DNA of 64,000 nucleotides from Anderseniella sp. (lineage in GTDB: Bacteria > Pseudomonadota > Alphaproteobacteria > Rhizobiales > Aestuariivirgaceae): contig JANQOK010000023.1 in the NCBI GenBank assembly GCA_028289645.1, positions 62,001 through 126,000 on the forward strand. The letters run 5' to 3'. Positions 1 through 9,151 of this stretch are shown here, one piece after another. The notes beneath the pieces are model-generated. The model saw nothing but the letters and a program-made list of their open reading frames with translations, ran no database searches and had not been told where the DNA came from. How positions within the stretch are numbered: position 1 is the first letter of the stretch; each line of letters starts with the position of its first letter. The translations under genes and the position numbers were made by a program.

Positions 1-1170
1 TTTGATGATGCCCAGCATGCAGCAGATCTGTTTGCCTTGCGCGCTTTCGGGAACATCTACACCCGGATCATGAACCCGACCCAGGCCGTGCTGGAAGAGA
101 AGGTGGCGGCCCTTGAAGGCGGTACCGCAGCCCTTGCGACAGCGTCAGGTCACTCCGCCCAGCTGATCATCTGCCATTCGCTGATGATGCCGGGCGACGA
201 GATCGTCTGCGCCCGCCAGCTGTATGGCGGATCGATCAATGCCTTCAACCATTCCTTCAAGTCGTTCGGATGGAACGTGGTGTGGGCAGACATTGACGAC
301 ATCTCGTCGTTTGAGAATGCCATCACGGAGAAGACCAAGGCGATCTTCATTGAATCGATCGCCAATCCGGGCGGCCGAGTGACCGACATGGAAGCCATCG
401 CGGCTGTAGCCAAGAAGGCGCATGTGCCGCTGATCGTCGACAACACTCTGGCCTCGCCTTACCTGTGCCGCCCCATCGAGCACGGCGCCAACATCGTTGT
501 GCAGTCGCTGACCAAGTTCCTTGGCGGCCACGGCAATTCCATGGGCGGCGTCATTGTCGACGGTGGCAATTTCGACTGGGGCAAGAACAAGGGCCAGTTC
601 CCGATGCTGAGCGAGCCCAATGCATCCTATAACGGCGTCACCATGTATGAGACCTTCGGCAACATCGCCTTTGCGATCACCTGCCGGGTATTGGGCCTGC
701 GCGATCTGGGACCGGCGATTTCTCCGTTCAACGCATTCCAGATCCTGACCGGCATGGAAACCCTGTCACTGCGCATGCAGCGCCATTGTGACAACGCGCT
801 GAAAGTGGCCGAATGGCTGTCGAACGATCCCCGGGTGTCCTGGGTCAGCTACGCCGCGCTTCCCGGCGACAAGGACCATGACAACCAGAAGAAATATGCG
901 CCAAAGGGCGCCGGTGCCGTGTTCACCTTCGGCCTGAAAGGCGGCTATGATGCGGGTGTCGGCACCGTGTCCAAGGTTGAGCTGTTGTCTCACCTTGCCA
1001 ATGTCGGTGACACCCGTTCGCTGATCATCCACCCGGCGTCGACAACACACTCGCAGCTCACGCCCGAGCAGCTTGAAAGTGCAGGCGCCGGTGCGGACGT
1101 AGTGCGCCTGTCCATCGGTATTGAGGATGTTGCCGACATCATTGCCGATCTCGACCAGGCGATGAGCTGA
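1..1170 (+). CDS. metY: O-acetylhomoserine aminocarboxypropyltransferase (sulfhydrylase), 5'-truncated by window edge
   Basis: PLP enzyme that condenses O-acetylhomoserine with sulfide (or methanethiol) to give homocysteine (or methionine), in the cytoplasm. The reading frame is open from base 1 (FDDAQHAADLFAL...), so the real start lies upstream of the window. The family's signatures follow: FGNIYTRIMNPT near the start, then the PLP-lysine motif SLTKFLGGHG with the Lys codon at 514-516. The C-terminal part has the usual cystathionine-gamma-synthase-like substrate Arg region (TRSLIIHPASTTHSQL). The stop is four bases from the end of the convergent heme A synthase gene, with no room for a separate terminator. 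Cystathionine gamma-lyase relatives share the fold, but the NYTRIMNP and HGNSMGG signatures favour the sulfhydrylase. Confidence 0.93.
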   Translation, partial: FDDAQHAADLFALRAFGNIYTRIMNPTQAVLEEKVAALEGGTAALATASGHSAQLIICHSLMMPGDEIVCARQLYGGSINAFNHSFKSFGWNVVWADIDDISSFENAITEKTKAIFIESIANPGGRVTDMEAIAAVAKKAHVPLIVDNTLASPYLCRPIEHGANIVVQSLTKFLGGHGNSMGGVIVDGGNFDWGKNKGQFPMLSEPNASYNGVTMYETFGNIAFAITCRVLGLRDLGPAISPFNAFQILTGMETLSLRMQRHCDNALKVAEWLSNDPRVSWVSYAALPGDKDHDNQKKYAPKGAGAVFTFGLKGGYDAGVGTVSKVELLSHLANVGDTRSLIIHPASTTHSQLTPEQLESAGAGADVVRLSIGIEDVADIIADLDQAMS

Positions 1171-1173
1171 CGC

Positions 1174-2247
1174 TCAGACGGACGCCGCCGCGGGCGACAC
1201 GGATGTCCGCGGCGAGCTGCACAGCGCGTGCAGATGCCATATGCAGGCGGTGAGGACGACGAGGGCGCCGCCTTGGTGGATCAGGCCCAGGGTGATCGGC
1301 ACCTGGGCCAGCAGTGTCCAGATGCCGAATCCGATCTGCGCCAGCACGGCCAGCAGGATCGCGAACCCCGACATGCGCACAGCCGGCGGATACGTCTCGC
1401 TCATGGCGCGCATGGCATGCAGCAACGCCAGCAGCGCGATGACGTAGGCCAGCATCCGGTGCTGAAATTGCACCGTGAGAACGTTTTCAAAGAAGTTGCG
1501 CCACGTGGGCTCCATGGCCAGCAGCCCGTTTGGAATGATCCGGCCATCCATAAGCGGCCACGTGTTATGTGACAGACCGGCATCAAGACCGGCGACAAAT
1601 CCGCCCAGTGCCGTTTGCGCGATGATCAGCCCGGTCAGGATCAGTGCTGGCCAGCCCAGGCTGAGCGTGGTGGCCGGCGGGCGTTTGTCCCGGCCAATGC
1701 CGAATGCGGTCCACACGATCGCAGCAAAGATGATGGTTGCCAGGGTGAGGTGAGCGGACAGCCGGTACTGGCTCACATCGGTGCGCTCCACCAGGCCCGA
1801 TTTCACCATGTACCAGCCAAGTGCGCCCTGCAAGCCGCCCAGCACGAACAATGCCAGCAGCCTGGGAATCTGGGACTTATGCAGCCTGCCGGTCAGCCAG
1901 AAGAAGGCGAAGGGTATGAAAAATGCCACGCCGATGGCACGGCCCAGGAAGCGGTGACCCCATTCCCACCAGTAGATGAACTTGAACTCGTCCAGGCTCA
2001 TGCCCTTGTTGATGAGCTGATACTCCGGAATCTGGCGGTATTTGTCGAAGGCCGTCATCCAGTGTGCTTCGCTCAATGGCGGAATGGCGCCGAGCAGGGG
2101 TTTCCATTCGGTGATCGACAAGCCTGAATCGGTCAATCGCGTTGCGCCGCCTACGATCACCATGGCGAATACCATGGCGGCGACGAACAGCAGCCACCAG
2201 CGAATGTAGGGTTGCGATGCCAGTTGTTTTTCAGTCAAGACGGTCAT
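1174..2247 (-). CDS. ctaA: heme A synthase (COX15/CtaA)
   Basis: Membrane enzyme that oxidises the C8 methyl of heme O to a formyl group, giving heme A for aa3-type cytochrome oxidase. The 357-residue protein has about eight hydrophobic segments. Family signatures are visible: GGATRLTDSGLSITEWKP near residues 33-50, the heme-ligand region WEWGHRFLGR near 95, FQHRMLAY in the second half and LIHQGGALVVL near the C terminus. Length matches alphaproteobacterial CtaA of the COX15 type, which lacks the cysteine pair of the Bacillus form. The start ATG at 2247 leaves a 226-base divergent spacer to the next gene. No other oxidase gene lies in the window. Confidence 0.95.
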   Translation of the reverse strand: MTVLTEKQLASQPYIRWWLLFVAAMVFAMVIVGGATRLTDSGLSITEWKPLLGAIPPLSEAHWMTAFDKYRQIPEYQLINKGMSLDEFKFIYWWEWGHRFLGRAIGVAFFIPFAFFWLTGRLHKSQIPRLLALFVLGGLQGALGWYMVKSGLVERTDVSQYRLSAHLTLATIIFAAIVWTAFGIGRDKRPPATTLSLGWPALILTGLIIAQTALGGFVAGLDAGLSHNTWPLMDGRIIPNGLLAMEPTWRNFFENVLTVQFQHRMLAYVIALLALLHAMRAMSETYPPAVRMSGFAILLAVLAQIGFGIWTLLAQVPITLGLIHQGGALVVLTACIWHLHALCSSPRTSVSPAAASV

Positions 2248-2473
2248 GCCCCTGACCTATTGGGTGAAAGCGCCGGTTTGAAGGGCGCACAGCGCCGCAC
2301 CTAAGGTGTTTCTGCTCAATGGAATCGCTTGAGCGGCAAGCTTTCAGAAGGGTGCCGCAAGGGCAATTAACCGTGTCACTGTTGCTCTAGCACACCTGCT
2401 CGAATTCTTGGTACATATGGTTTACGAACTATGGCGAACCGGGATGTGCGCCAGTACGGAGTAGCATAGCGAA

Positions 2474-3793
2474 GTGAAGCAAAAGATCGAACAGGCGGCG
2501 CAGCTGTTTCACGCGGGCCAGCCGCGTGAAGCGCTTGAAATGCTGCAACCGGTGACCAGCGAAGCACCGGGTCTGATGCGCGGGCAGACGCTGTCTGCGC
2601 GCTGCTGGCTGGCGCTCGGTCATCGCGACAAGGCGCTGGACCATCTCGCGACTGTAGCCGGCTATGTCGACAAGGCACCGCGGCCGGCTATTGCCCGGGC
2701 CAATCTCGCACAGTTCTATGCCCTGGCCGACGAGTGGGACACGGCAACCTCCATTCTCGAGGTTGCCGTTGCGCAAGAGCCTGACAATATTGAACTGAAG
2801 GTCAAGCATGCCGATATGCTGGCCAATGCCGGACACTGGCGCGAAGCACTGATGATTTTTGAAGCGGCCGCCAAAAAATTTCCCGAGAACGGATCTCTGC
2901 TGCGTTCGACGGCGATTTCAGCGCAAATGTGCCATCAGAACGTACGGGCCGTTGAACTTTACACCCGCGCCATGGCGACCGGGCTTGCCGACAGGCAGGT
3001 ATATTCCAACCTGATCGGCGGACTGATTGAATTGGGACGGGTCGACGAAGCCCATCGCCATGCGGTTGACTGGTGTGCTGCCATGCCGGCAGATATCGAG
3101 GCAATGGCGTTCATGGCTCTGCTTGAAGTGGAAGTGGGCAATAGCGATGCGGCCTCCCGCTGGTTTGACTTTGACCGCTTCGTAAAGGGTCACACCATTG
3201 AAGTGCCGGAAGGCTATGACGACCTGGATGCTTTCAACAAGGCGATCGAGGCGGTCGTGCTCGGTCATGACAAGCTGGAAACACCACCTGAGGATCATCC
3301 GACCTGGCACCACCCGGCGCTGCGCATCGGTCCGGACATCAACAATGATCATGACGGCCCGGTTGGAGAGCTGGAAAAACAAATGCGTTTTGCCGTCGAC
3401 AAGTACTTCGCCGACAGCCCCAATGATGACAATCACCCGTTCCTGGCCAGCGAACCTAAGGAATATGATATTGTGGCATGGTCAGCGGTGCTCGATGGCG
3501 AAGGCAATCAGAAGCCGCATATCCACATGTCGGGTTATCTGTCCGGCTGCTACTACGTGACCATTCCGGATGAGGTGTCCGGATCGGGCGACGACAATGC
3601 CGGTGCCTTTGAAATGGGCAGGCCGCCTGAGGAACTGCCGTTCAAGGCCGAGTTTCCAGTCGAAACCGTCAAACCCCGTGAAGGCCTGATGCTGCTGTTT
3701 CCGGCCTTCATGTACCACGGCACGGTACCGTTCAAGTCGAAGCAGAAACGCATCTGCGTCGCTTTTGACGTGATTCCCAAACAGGCGGCCTGA
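2474..3793 (+). CDS. TPR protein with C-terminal 2OG-Fe(II) oxygenase-like domain
   Basis: A 439-residue cytoplasmic protein with no export signal. Residues about 1-210 are helical, TPR-like repeats (for example FHAGQPREALEML and AGHWREALMIFEAAAKKFPENGSLL). Residues about 300-439 match the putative 2OG-Fe(II) oxygenase family (Pfam 2OG-FeII_Oxy_5): an HIHMSGYLSGCYYVTIP block, which carries the first metal ligands, and YHGTVPFKSKQKRICVAFD, with the distal His and the 2-oxoglutarate-binding Arg. By family it would hydroxylate an unknown substrate. The start is GTG; no better upstream ATG exists in frame. It stops 8 bases before the convergent dusA gene. Confidence 0.75.
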   Translation: MKQKIEQAAQLFHAGQPREALEMLQPVTSEAPGLMRGQTLSARCWLALGHRDKALDHLATVAGYVDKAPRPAIARANLAQFYALADEWDTATSILEVAVAQEPDNIELKVKHADMLANAGHWREALMIFEAAAKKFPENGSLLRSTAISAQMCHQNVRAVELYTRAMATGLADRQVYSNLIGGLIELGRVDEAHRHAVDWCAAMPADIEAMAFMALLEVEVGNSDAASRWFDFDRFVKGHTIEVPEGYDDLDAFNKAIEAVVLGHDKLETPPEDHPTWHHPALRIGPDINNDHDGPVGELEKQMRFAVDKYFADSPNDDNHPFLASEPKEYDIVAWSAVLDGEGNQKPHIHMSGYLSGCYYVTIPDEVSGSGDDNAGAFEMGRPPEELPFKAEFPVETVKPREGLMLLFPAFMYHGTVPFKSKQKRICVAFDVIPKQAA

Positions 3794-3800
3794 TATGGCG

Positions 3801-4823
3801 CTATTCGGCAGCCTGACGCGCTGCCGTGGCATCGGCCACCACGCCAAGCGCGTGATGTATGATGTCGACACCTGCGCCCTCACGGCGGGCGTCTTCGGAC
3901 AGGATGCGGCGCCACAGTCTGCCACCAGGCTGGGCGTGGAACAGGCCCATCATGTGCCGGGTGATGCGGGTCAGGTAATCGCCCTGCGCCAGGCGCGTTT
4001 CGATATAGCCGATCATCTGTTCCGCGGCTTGCGTCCGGTCCGCGACCGGGTTTTCGGGCGCGCCGAACACTTGCCGGTCCACGTCACCCAGCAGCCATGG
4101 ATGCTGGTAGGCGGCGCGGCCAAGCATGACCCCGTCAACGTGTGCCAGATGATCAAGCGCTTCATCCAGGCTGGCGATGCCACCATTGATTGATATGTGC
4201 AGGTCCGGCCGGGCCTTCTTGAGCCGGTAGACCCGGCCATAATCAAGCGGCGGCACGTCGCGGTTCTGCTTCGGGCTGAGACCTTCAAGCCAGGCTTTGC
4301 GGGCGTGGACGATAAACGTGTCACAGCCTGCCGAAGCAACGGTTTCGATGAACCTGGTAAAGTCGGCTTCGGCATCCTGATCATCGATACCGATGCGGCA
4401 CTTGACCGTGACCGGAAGCGAAACCGCCTGGCGCATGGCCTCGACACCGCGCGCAACCGTGTCGGGTTCGGCCATCCGGCAGGCGCCGAAGCGGCCGGAC
4501 TGCACCCGGTCGGACGGGCAGCCGCAATTCAGATTGATCTCGTCATATCCGGTGGCTTCACCGATACGGGCGGCTTCCGCCAGTTCTGCCGGGTCAGACC
4601 CGCCAAGCTGAAGGGCAACCGGGTGCTCACAAGGGTCAAAGCCGAGCAGGTGCTCACGGTCGCCGTGGATCACAGCGCCGGTCGTCAGCATTTCCGTATA
4701 GAGCAGGGCGCGACGGGTCAGTTGCCGGTGAAACACCCGGCAATGCCGGTCGGTCCAGTCCATCATCGGGGCGATGGACAGCCGGCGCGCCTGTTTGGCA
4801 GATATGTTGGCGTGATCGTTCAT
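3801..4823 (-). CDS. dusA: tRNA-dihydrouridine(20/20a) synthase DusA
   Basis: Flavoenzyme that reduces uridine to dihydrouridine in the D-loop of tRNAs. Recognised from SIAPMMDWTDRHCRVFHR near the N terminus, the FMN/catalytic motif INLNCGCPSDRVQSGRFGAC (catalytic Cys in GACRM), VTVKCRIGID, and SINGGIASLDEALDHL. The stretch GVMLGRAAYQHPWLL is typical of DusA rather than DusB or DusC. I chose the ATG at 4823 (MNDHANIS), because the frame extends upstream to 4922 only through a segment without family similarity. It is convergent with the TPR/oxygenase gene and divergent from the gene at 5030. Confidence 0.94.
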   Translation of the reverse strand: MNDHANISAKQARRLSIAPMMDWTDRHCRVFHRQLTRRALLYTEMLTTGAVIHGDREHLLGFDPCEHPVALQLGGSDPAELAEAARIGEATGYDEINLNCGCPSDRVQSGRFGACRMAEPDTVARGVEAMRQAVSLPVTVKCRIGIDDQDAEADFTRFIETVASAGCDTFIVHARKAWLEGLSPKQNRDVPPLDYGRVYRLKKARPDLHISINGGIASLDEALDHLAHVDGVMLGRAAYQHPWLLGDVDRQVFGAPENPVADRTQAAEQMIGYIETRLAQGDYLTRITRHMMGLFHAQPGGRLWRRILSEDARREGAGVDIIHHALGVVADATAARQAAE

Positions 4824-5029
4824 CGCATCAGTCCATACAGAGGGGAATTGCCGGATGTCAAACCTGGCAGGCAGCCTGCGGAGGATCATTTGCCGGCGAT
4901 GCGTCAAGATGGATGGCATCACCGGTATGCGATCAACCGATGAAACAGGCTGGATAAGTTGCAGGCCAGAGTGGCGTTTTCAACCTGCACGAGTAACCTG
5001 AACGGGGTGGAGAATCACAAGACGGCAGT

Positions 5030-5854
5030 ATGTCCCAACCAGTTGAGATCGGCTGTGCGCCGTGGTCGCACACACAGGTACAAAGCGAACTCGAACGCTT
5101 CTGCCGGCTTCTCGATGCACGTCCGGTTTGCAACAACAAAGGCGGTATGCTGGCCCCGCATCTGTTTGCGGTCTGGTTCATGGCGCGCGCCCTGCAGCCC
5201 AGCACCATTGTCGAGAGCGGGGTTTGGAAGGGCCAGGGCACATGGATGCTGCGACAGGCCTGCCCGGACGTAGCAATGCACTGTATCGAACCCTGCCAGA
5301 GCCGCATCGAATTTCGCGATGAACGGGCGACGTACCATGCGCGTGATTTCGCTGTGGGCAGCTGGGATCACCTGGACCGTGAGCGGACGCTGCTGGTGTT
5401 TGATGATCATGTCAATGCTCTCGACCGGGTGCGGCAGGCGAGGGAGCTGGGGTTCAGGCACCTGATCCTCGAGGACAATTATCCGGTACCGCGAGGTGAC
5501 TGTTATTCTCTGAAAAAGGCGTTTGCGGGTGCCGGGTTCTCATCACCGGGCGACACGGGCGGCGGCAGGTACAACGCTTTGCTGTCCGGCAAGTGGATGC
5601 GGCGCAAGCAGGCCTGCTCGAGCGTACGGCCAAACCCGGATGATGCGCGGTACCTGAACCGGCATCTGGAGATCTACAGCGAGTTCCCGCCCCTGTTCCG
5701 GCCATCCCGCACGAGGTGGGGCGATGACTGGACAGATGAACACTATCCAACGCCACCGGCGCTGCTGCAGGAAGCGGACAGGGACCGGTTTCCGGTGTTG
5801 TGGCGGGAGGCTTTGTCTTACACTTGGATATGCTACGCGCGGCTCAAATGCTGA
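5030..5854 (+). CDS. uncharacterised protein with methyltransferase-like Rossmann motifs
   Basis: A 274-residue soluble protein that I cannot assign to a named family. Residues 60-75 read IVESGVWKGQGTWMLRQA, which looks like motif I of a class I SAM-dependent methyltransferase, or of the related FkbM/cephalosporin-hydroxylase-like fold. LLVFDDHVNALDR near 122 then resembles the acidic motif that follows, and LGFRHLILEDNYP follows that. The C-terminal third is rich in Arg, Pro and Trp and shows no known motif. It stands alone between divergent dusA and convergent thiD, so context gives no hint of a substrate. The ATG at 5030 is the first in frame and keeps the motif order expected for the fold. 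Confidence 0.6.
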   Translation: MSQPVEIGCAPWSHTQVQSELERFCRLLDARPVCNNKGGMLAPHLFAVWFMARALQPSTIVESGVWKGQGTWMLRQACPDVAMHCIEPCQSRIEFRDERATYHARDFAVGSWDHLDRERTLLVFDDHVNALDRVRQARELGFRHLILEDNYPVPRGDCYSLKKAFAGAGFSSPGDTGGGRYNALLSGKWMRRKQACSSVRPNPDDARYLNRHLEIYSEFPPLFRPSRTRWGDDWTDEHYPTPPALLQEADRDRFPVLWREALSYTWICYARLKC

Positions 5855-5866
5855 GATGAGGTTTGG

Positions 5867-6601
5867 TCAAGGCTCGACTGCGGCCTGCTGCAGCTTGGCG
5901 CCGACAAATTGTTTGGCGCTCGAACATGCCTCTTCCAGATCGTTGCCGCGTGCGAGCTTGGCGGCGATGGCGCTTGCCAGCATACAGCCGGTGCCGCGCA
6001 GGGTTGCTTTCAGCCTGGGTGCTTCGAATGTTGCGGCAGGCTGATCACCTTGAAACAGCAGGTCGACGGACCTGTCTCCGGTGCCGTGGCCGCCCTTGAT
6101 CAGCACGGCCCGGGCGCCCAGTTCCAGCAATGCCGCCGCCTGCCGATCAGGATGCCGGCACCCGGTCAGCATCTCAGCTTCCGGCAGGTTGGGGGTCACC
6201 AGTTTGCACAGCGGCAACAATTGTGATTTCAGGACGCCGATACCTTCCGCGTTCAGCAGTTCGGTGCCGGATGACGAAACCAGCACCGGGTCGATGATCA
6301 ACGGGATTTCGGCCCGGTCCTGCAAGACCTTTGCAATCGCCATGACTGTTCCACCTGAATGCAGCATGCCGGTCTTGATAGCGCTGACCGGGCCACTTGC
6401 CAGCGCCGATGACAGCTGTTGTGCCACCTGGTCCGGCGGCATGGCCGACACGGACTGAACCGCCCTGTCAGTTTGGGCGGTGACGGAGGTGACCACCGGC
6501 CGTGCCTCGCAACCCAGTTCGGTGAGCGTGGAGACATCTTTGGAGATGCCGGCGCCGCCGCTGGAATCCGTGCCGCCAATGACAATGACAACCGCTGCCA
6601 T
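5867..6601 (-). CDS. thiD: hydroxymethylpyrimidine/phosphomethylpyrimidine kinase
   Basis: Phosphorylates HMP and then HMP-P to give HMP-PP, the pyrimidine half of thiamin. Ribokinase-fold signatures are clear: IVIGGTDSSGGAGISKD at the N terminus, LIIDPVLVSSSG mid-protein, VTPNLPEAEMLTG, and the anion-hole/catalytic segment LRGTGCMLASAIAA near the C terminus. I chose the ATG at 6601 (MAAVVIVIGG); the frame could start at 6619, but those extra residues (MPWVRA) are not conserved. It is the last gene of the thi operon, starting 5 bases after the thiF stop. Confidence 0.95.
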   Translation of the reverse strand: MAAVVIVIGGTDSSGGAGISKDVSTLTELGCEARPVVTSVTAQTDRAVQSVSAMPPDQVAQQLSSALASGPVSAIKTGMLHSGGTVMAIAKVLQDRAEIPLIIDPVLVSSSGTELLNAEGIGVLKSQLLPLCKLVTPNLPEAEMLTGCRHPDRQAAALLELGARAVLIKGGHGTGDRSVDLLFQGDQPAATFEAPRLKATLRGTGCMLASAIAAKLARGNDLEEACSSAKQFVGAKLQQAAVEP

Positions 6602-6605
6602 GGCT

Positions 6606-7571
6606 CTAACCCAGGGCAATCAGTGAGATGTCGGTGCAGCCGGCCTGTTGCAGGCGCAGACCGGCATTCCAGGCCCGAAGCCCCGACCGGCAGCACAGTA
6701 TGGTGCGCCTCTTGCGGGCATCACTGGCCAATGCTGCCACGTCATCCACAGTTGCACGCCGGGCGCCTGTGCTGACGGTACTGGGTGCTTCATCGATGCT
6801 GCGAAGATCAACCACCAGGTCATCACCGGCGATGTCTGCCACGGAGACGAAGCCGAACCCGTCGTCCGGTTCCGGTGCGCCGGCGAACGAGAACGACGAG
6901 GTTGTGAAGCGACGCAGGTCGACGCTGACCATGCGGCCCAGTGGCGATGGCTCCAGGCCAAGCAGGCAACTCAGGGCCAACTGCGCCTGCAGGGAGCCCA
7001 GAACGCCGACCGCCGGCCCGCTGACGCCCGCGGTTGCACAGCTGGCGGCAGAGTGCGGCAGGTCGGGAAACACCGCCCGGACGCTGGGCGCAAGACCACC
7101 GCAAAAGCCTCCCGCATAGCCGGCAAACCCGAGAACGGATGCCGATACGAAGGCCTGGCCGGATGCCAGGCAATGATCCGACAAGATGTAGGTGACGGCG
7201 AAGCTGTCGGCGGCATCAATGACCAGGTCAGCGTCCCGGCAGATTGATGCCGCATTGGCCGGGTCAAGCCGCCGGGTCTCGGCCAGGACCTCAACATCCG
7301 GGTTGTAGGCAGCCAGGGCGCTGCGGGCGGCATCGGCCTTGCGCCGGCCGACATCCGCCATTGAGTAAAGCGGCTGGCGATGCAGATTGCTCTCCTCCAC
7401 CACGTCGGCATCGACGATTTTGAGGCCGCCGACACCGGCACCGGCCAGGTAGCTCAGCGCCGGACAGCCAAGGCCGCCCGCGCCGATGACGACGACCCGG
7501 GCAGCTGCCAGCCGGGCCTGGCCGTCAGCACCGATTTCCGGCATGATCATCTGGCGGGCATAGCGGCTCAT
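6606..7571 (-). CDS. thiF: ThiS adenylyltransferase ThiF with C-terminal rhodanese domain
   Basis: Activates the C-terminal glycine of ThiS by adenylation so that sulfur can be loaded for thiazole synthesis. Residues 1-230 are a MoeB/ThiF/HesA E1-like domain: RYARQMIMPEIG, the ATP loop VVIGAGGLGCPALSYLAGAG, EESNLHRQPLY, and the CATAGVSGPAVGVLGS segment carrying the family's conserved Cys. The last ~90 residues form a rhodanese-like domain whose active-site loop reads LCCRSGLRAWNAG, so the protein may also take part in sulfur transfer to ThiS. The ATG at 7571 shares one base with the thiE stop (TGATG), which suggests translational coupling. MoeB is the main alternative; the operon decides for ThiF. 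Confidence 0.92.
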   Translation of the reverse strand: MSRYARQMIMPEIGADGQARLAAARVVVIGAGGLGCPALSYLAGAGVGGLKIVDADVVEESNLHRQPLYSMADVGRRKADAARSALAAYNPDVEVLAETRRLDPANAASICRDADLVIDAADSFAVTYILSDHCLASGQAFVSASVLGFAGYAGGFCGGLAPSVRAVFPDLPHSAASCATAGVSGPAVGVLGSLQAQLALSCLLGLEPSPLGRMVSVDLRRFTTSSFSFAGAPEPDDGFGFVSVADIAGDDLVVDLRSIDEAPSTVSTGARRATVDDVAALASDARKRRTILCCRSGLRAWNAGLRLQQAGCTDISLIALG

Positions 7572-8182
7572 CAGGCATGAATCCTGGTCGCGGACAGCCA
7601 TTCCCGGGTGCGGGCCTCCGGGTCCGGGTTCAGCGTAATGTCGGTGACGACAGCGGCACAGTCGGCACCGGCCGCAAACACCCCGGGCAGACGGTCCGGG
7701 TTCAATCCGCCAATGCCGACGAGCGGGCGGTTTCCGATCAGCTTTTTCCACTCGCCGAGCTTGTCCAGGCCCTGCGGCGCCCACGGCATCTTTTTCAAGA
7801 TGGTCTGATAAACCGGGCCCAGGGCCACATAATCCGGATCATATGACAGCGCCCGATCCAGTTCCGCATGGTCATGGGTGGACAGGCCGAGACGGATACC
7901 GGCGCGGCGAATGGCCTCGAAATCCGCCGTGTCCATGTCGCCCTGGCCAAGGTGGACATAGTCGCATTCGAGCTCAATGGCCGCCTGCCAGTAGTCGTTT
8001 ACGATTAGTTGGCATTGGTTGTTCGCGCACACCGTCTTGGCGCGCCTGATCTCATCGCGGATGGTGCCGTCGTCCATGTCCTTGCAGCGCAGCTGCGCAA
8101 GCCTGACGCCAATCGGCACCAGGCGTTCGAGCCATGCGGCATTGTCGACGATAAGGTAGAACGGGTCGAGTCTACGCGTCAT
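7571..8182 (-). CDS. thiE: thiamin phosphate synthase
   Basis: Joins HMP-PP to the thiazole phosphate to make thiamin phosphate. The 203-residue TIM-barrel protein shows [32 protein letters not shown] (the HLGQxD diphosphate/Mg site), [15 protein letters not shown] and [10 protein letters not shown], followed by LVGIGGLN near the C terminus. The order and length are typical of ThiE. Its start at 8182 overlaps the thiG stop at 8179 by four bases, and its stop shares a base with the thiF start. Confidence 0.95.
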   Translation of the reverse strand: MTRRLDPFYLIVDNAAWLERLVPIGVRLAQLRCKDMDDGTIRDEIRRAKTVCANNQCQLIVNDYWQAAIELECDYVHLGQGDMDTADFEAIRRAGIRLGLSTHDHAELDRALSYDPDYVALGPVYQTILKKMPWAPQGLDKLGEWKKLIGNRPLVGIGGLNPDRLPGVFAAGADCAAVVTDITLNPDPEARTREWLSATRIHA

Positions 8183-8949
8183 CCAAGGCTGGCCTTTCCG
8201 AGAACCGGTGTCGACGGGCTGGCCATGTCGCGGGCTTCCATCGGATCGGCGCTGCGCGCCAGTGTGCCGGCCTCAACAGCCTTGGCAAACGCGCTGGCCA
8301 TCATCACAGGGTCTCCGGCCTTGGCCACCGCGGTGTTGAGCAACACCGCGTCAAATCCCAGTTCCATGGCGTGAGCGGCGTGCGACGGCAGTCCGATGCC
8401 GGCATCGACGATCAGCGGTACATCGGGAAAATGTGCCCGCATGGAGCGCAGGCCATAGACATTGTTGAGACCGAGACCGGTGCCGATGGGCGCCCCCCAG
8501 GGCATCAGCACCCGGCATCCGGCTTCCAGCAGGCGTTCGGCCACTACGAGGTCGTCGGTTGTGTAGGGAAATACGTCGAACCCGTCATCACTGAGCAGGC
8601 GTGCCGCTTGGACGAGGTCGAGCACGTTGGGGCACAAGGTGTCATTGTCGCCGATCACCTCAAGCTTGATCCAGCTGGTGTCGAACACCTCGCGCGCCAT
8701 TTGGGCGGTGGTGACGGCTTCCTTCACCGAGTGGCAACCGGCCGTGTTCGGCAGCACCCGCACACCCATGTCACGGATCAGGTTCCAGAATGCCTGGCCG
8801 TGCTGGTTGCCGCCCGACTCTCGGCGCAGCGATACGGTGACAATCTCGGCACCGGAAGCGCGAACCGCGTCGCCGAGAATGGCAGGCGAAGGGTATTGCG
8901 CCGTACCAAGCAGGAGGCGGGAACCAATGTCGACACCGTAGACCTGCAC
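8179..8949 (-). CDS. thiG: thiazole synthase
   Basis: Builds the thiazole phosphate ring from deoxyxylulose 5-phosphate, dehydroglycine and ThiS thiocarboxylate. Recognised from [31 protein letters not shown], the [14 protein letters not shown] segment, [10 protein letters not shown] with the Schiff-base lysine, and the phosphate-binding [20 protein letters not shown], which precedes [15 protein letters not shown]. Length (256 aa) is normal. It lies four bases after thiS and overlaps thiE by four bases, so thiS-G-E are tightly coupled. Confidence 0.96.
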   Translation of the reverse strand: MQVYGVDIGSRLLLGTAQYPSPAILGDAVRASGAEIVTVSLRRESGGNQHGQAFWNLIRDMGVRVLPNTAGCHSVKEAVTTAQMAREVFDTSWIKLEVIGDNDTLCPNVLDLVQAARLLSDDGFDVFPYTTDDLVVAERLLEAGCRVLMPWGAPIGTGLGLNNVYGLRSMRAHFPDVPLIVDAGIGLPSHAAHAMELGFDAVLLNTAVAKAGDPVMMASAFAKAVEAGTLARSADPMEARDMASPSTPVLGKASLG

Positions 8950-8953
8950 CGGA

Positions 8954-9151
8954 TCAGCCTCCCTGCATGGGCGCCAGTATTTCCAGCCGGTCGCCGTCTC
9001 CCAGGCTGGTGCTGGCGCGCGCAGGCTTGGGCACGAATTCGCCGTTCAGCGCCGTGGCCACGCGCGCGTCGCCATAGCCAAGCTCGCCGAGCGCTGCATC
9101 AAGCAGCTTGGCGGTTACCTCAAGCGATTGACCGTTCACGATGATCTTCAT
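8954..9151 (-). CDS. thiS: sulfur carrier protein ThiS
   Basis: A 65-residue ubiquitin-like sulfur carrier. Its C-terminal Gly-Gly (LAPMQGG) is adenylated by ThiF and converted to a thiocarboxylate, the sulfur donor for ThiG. The N terminus [12 protein letters not shown] and the [12 protein letters not shown] segment are typical. The ATG at 9151 lies inside the 3' end of thiO, an overlap of 32 bases, so the two genes are probably translated together. Confidence 0.94.
   Translation of the reverse strand: MKIIVNGQSLEVTAKLLDAALGELGYGDARVATALNGEFVPKPARASTSLGDGDRLEILAPMQGG

Noticed and set aside
2417..2464. 15-codon open frame (MVYELWRTG...) between ctaA and the TPR gene
   Set aside because: The first six residues resemble the start of some small conserved proteins, but the frame is too short and has no clear ribosome site.
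6628..7247. Plus-strand frames opposite thiF
   Set aside because: No motifs; shadows of the high-GC third codon positions of thiF.
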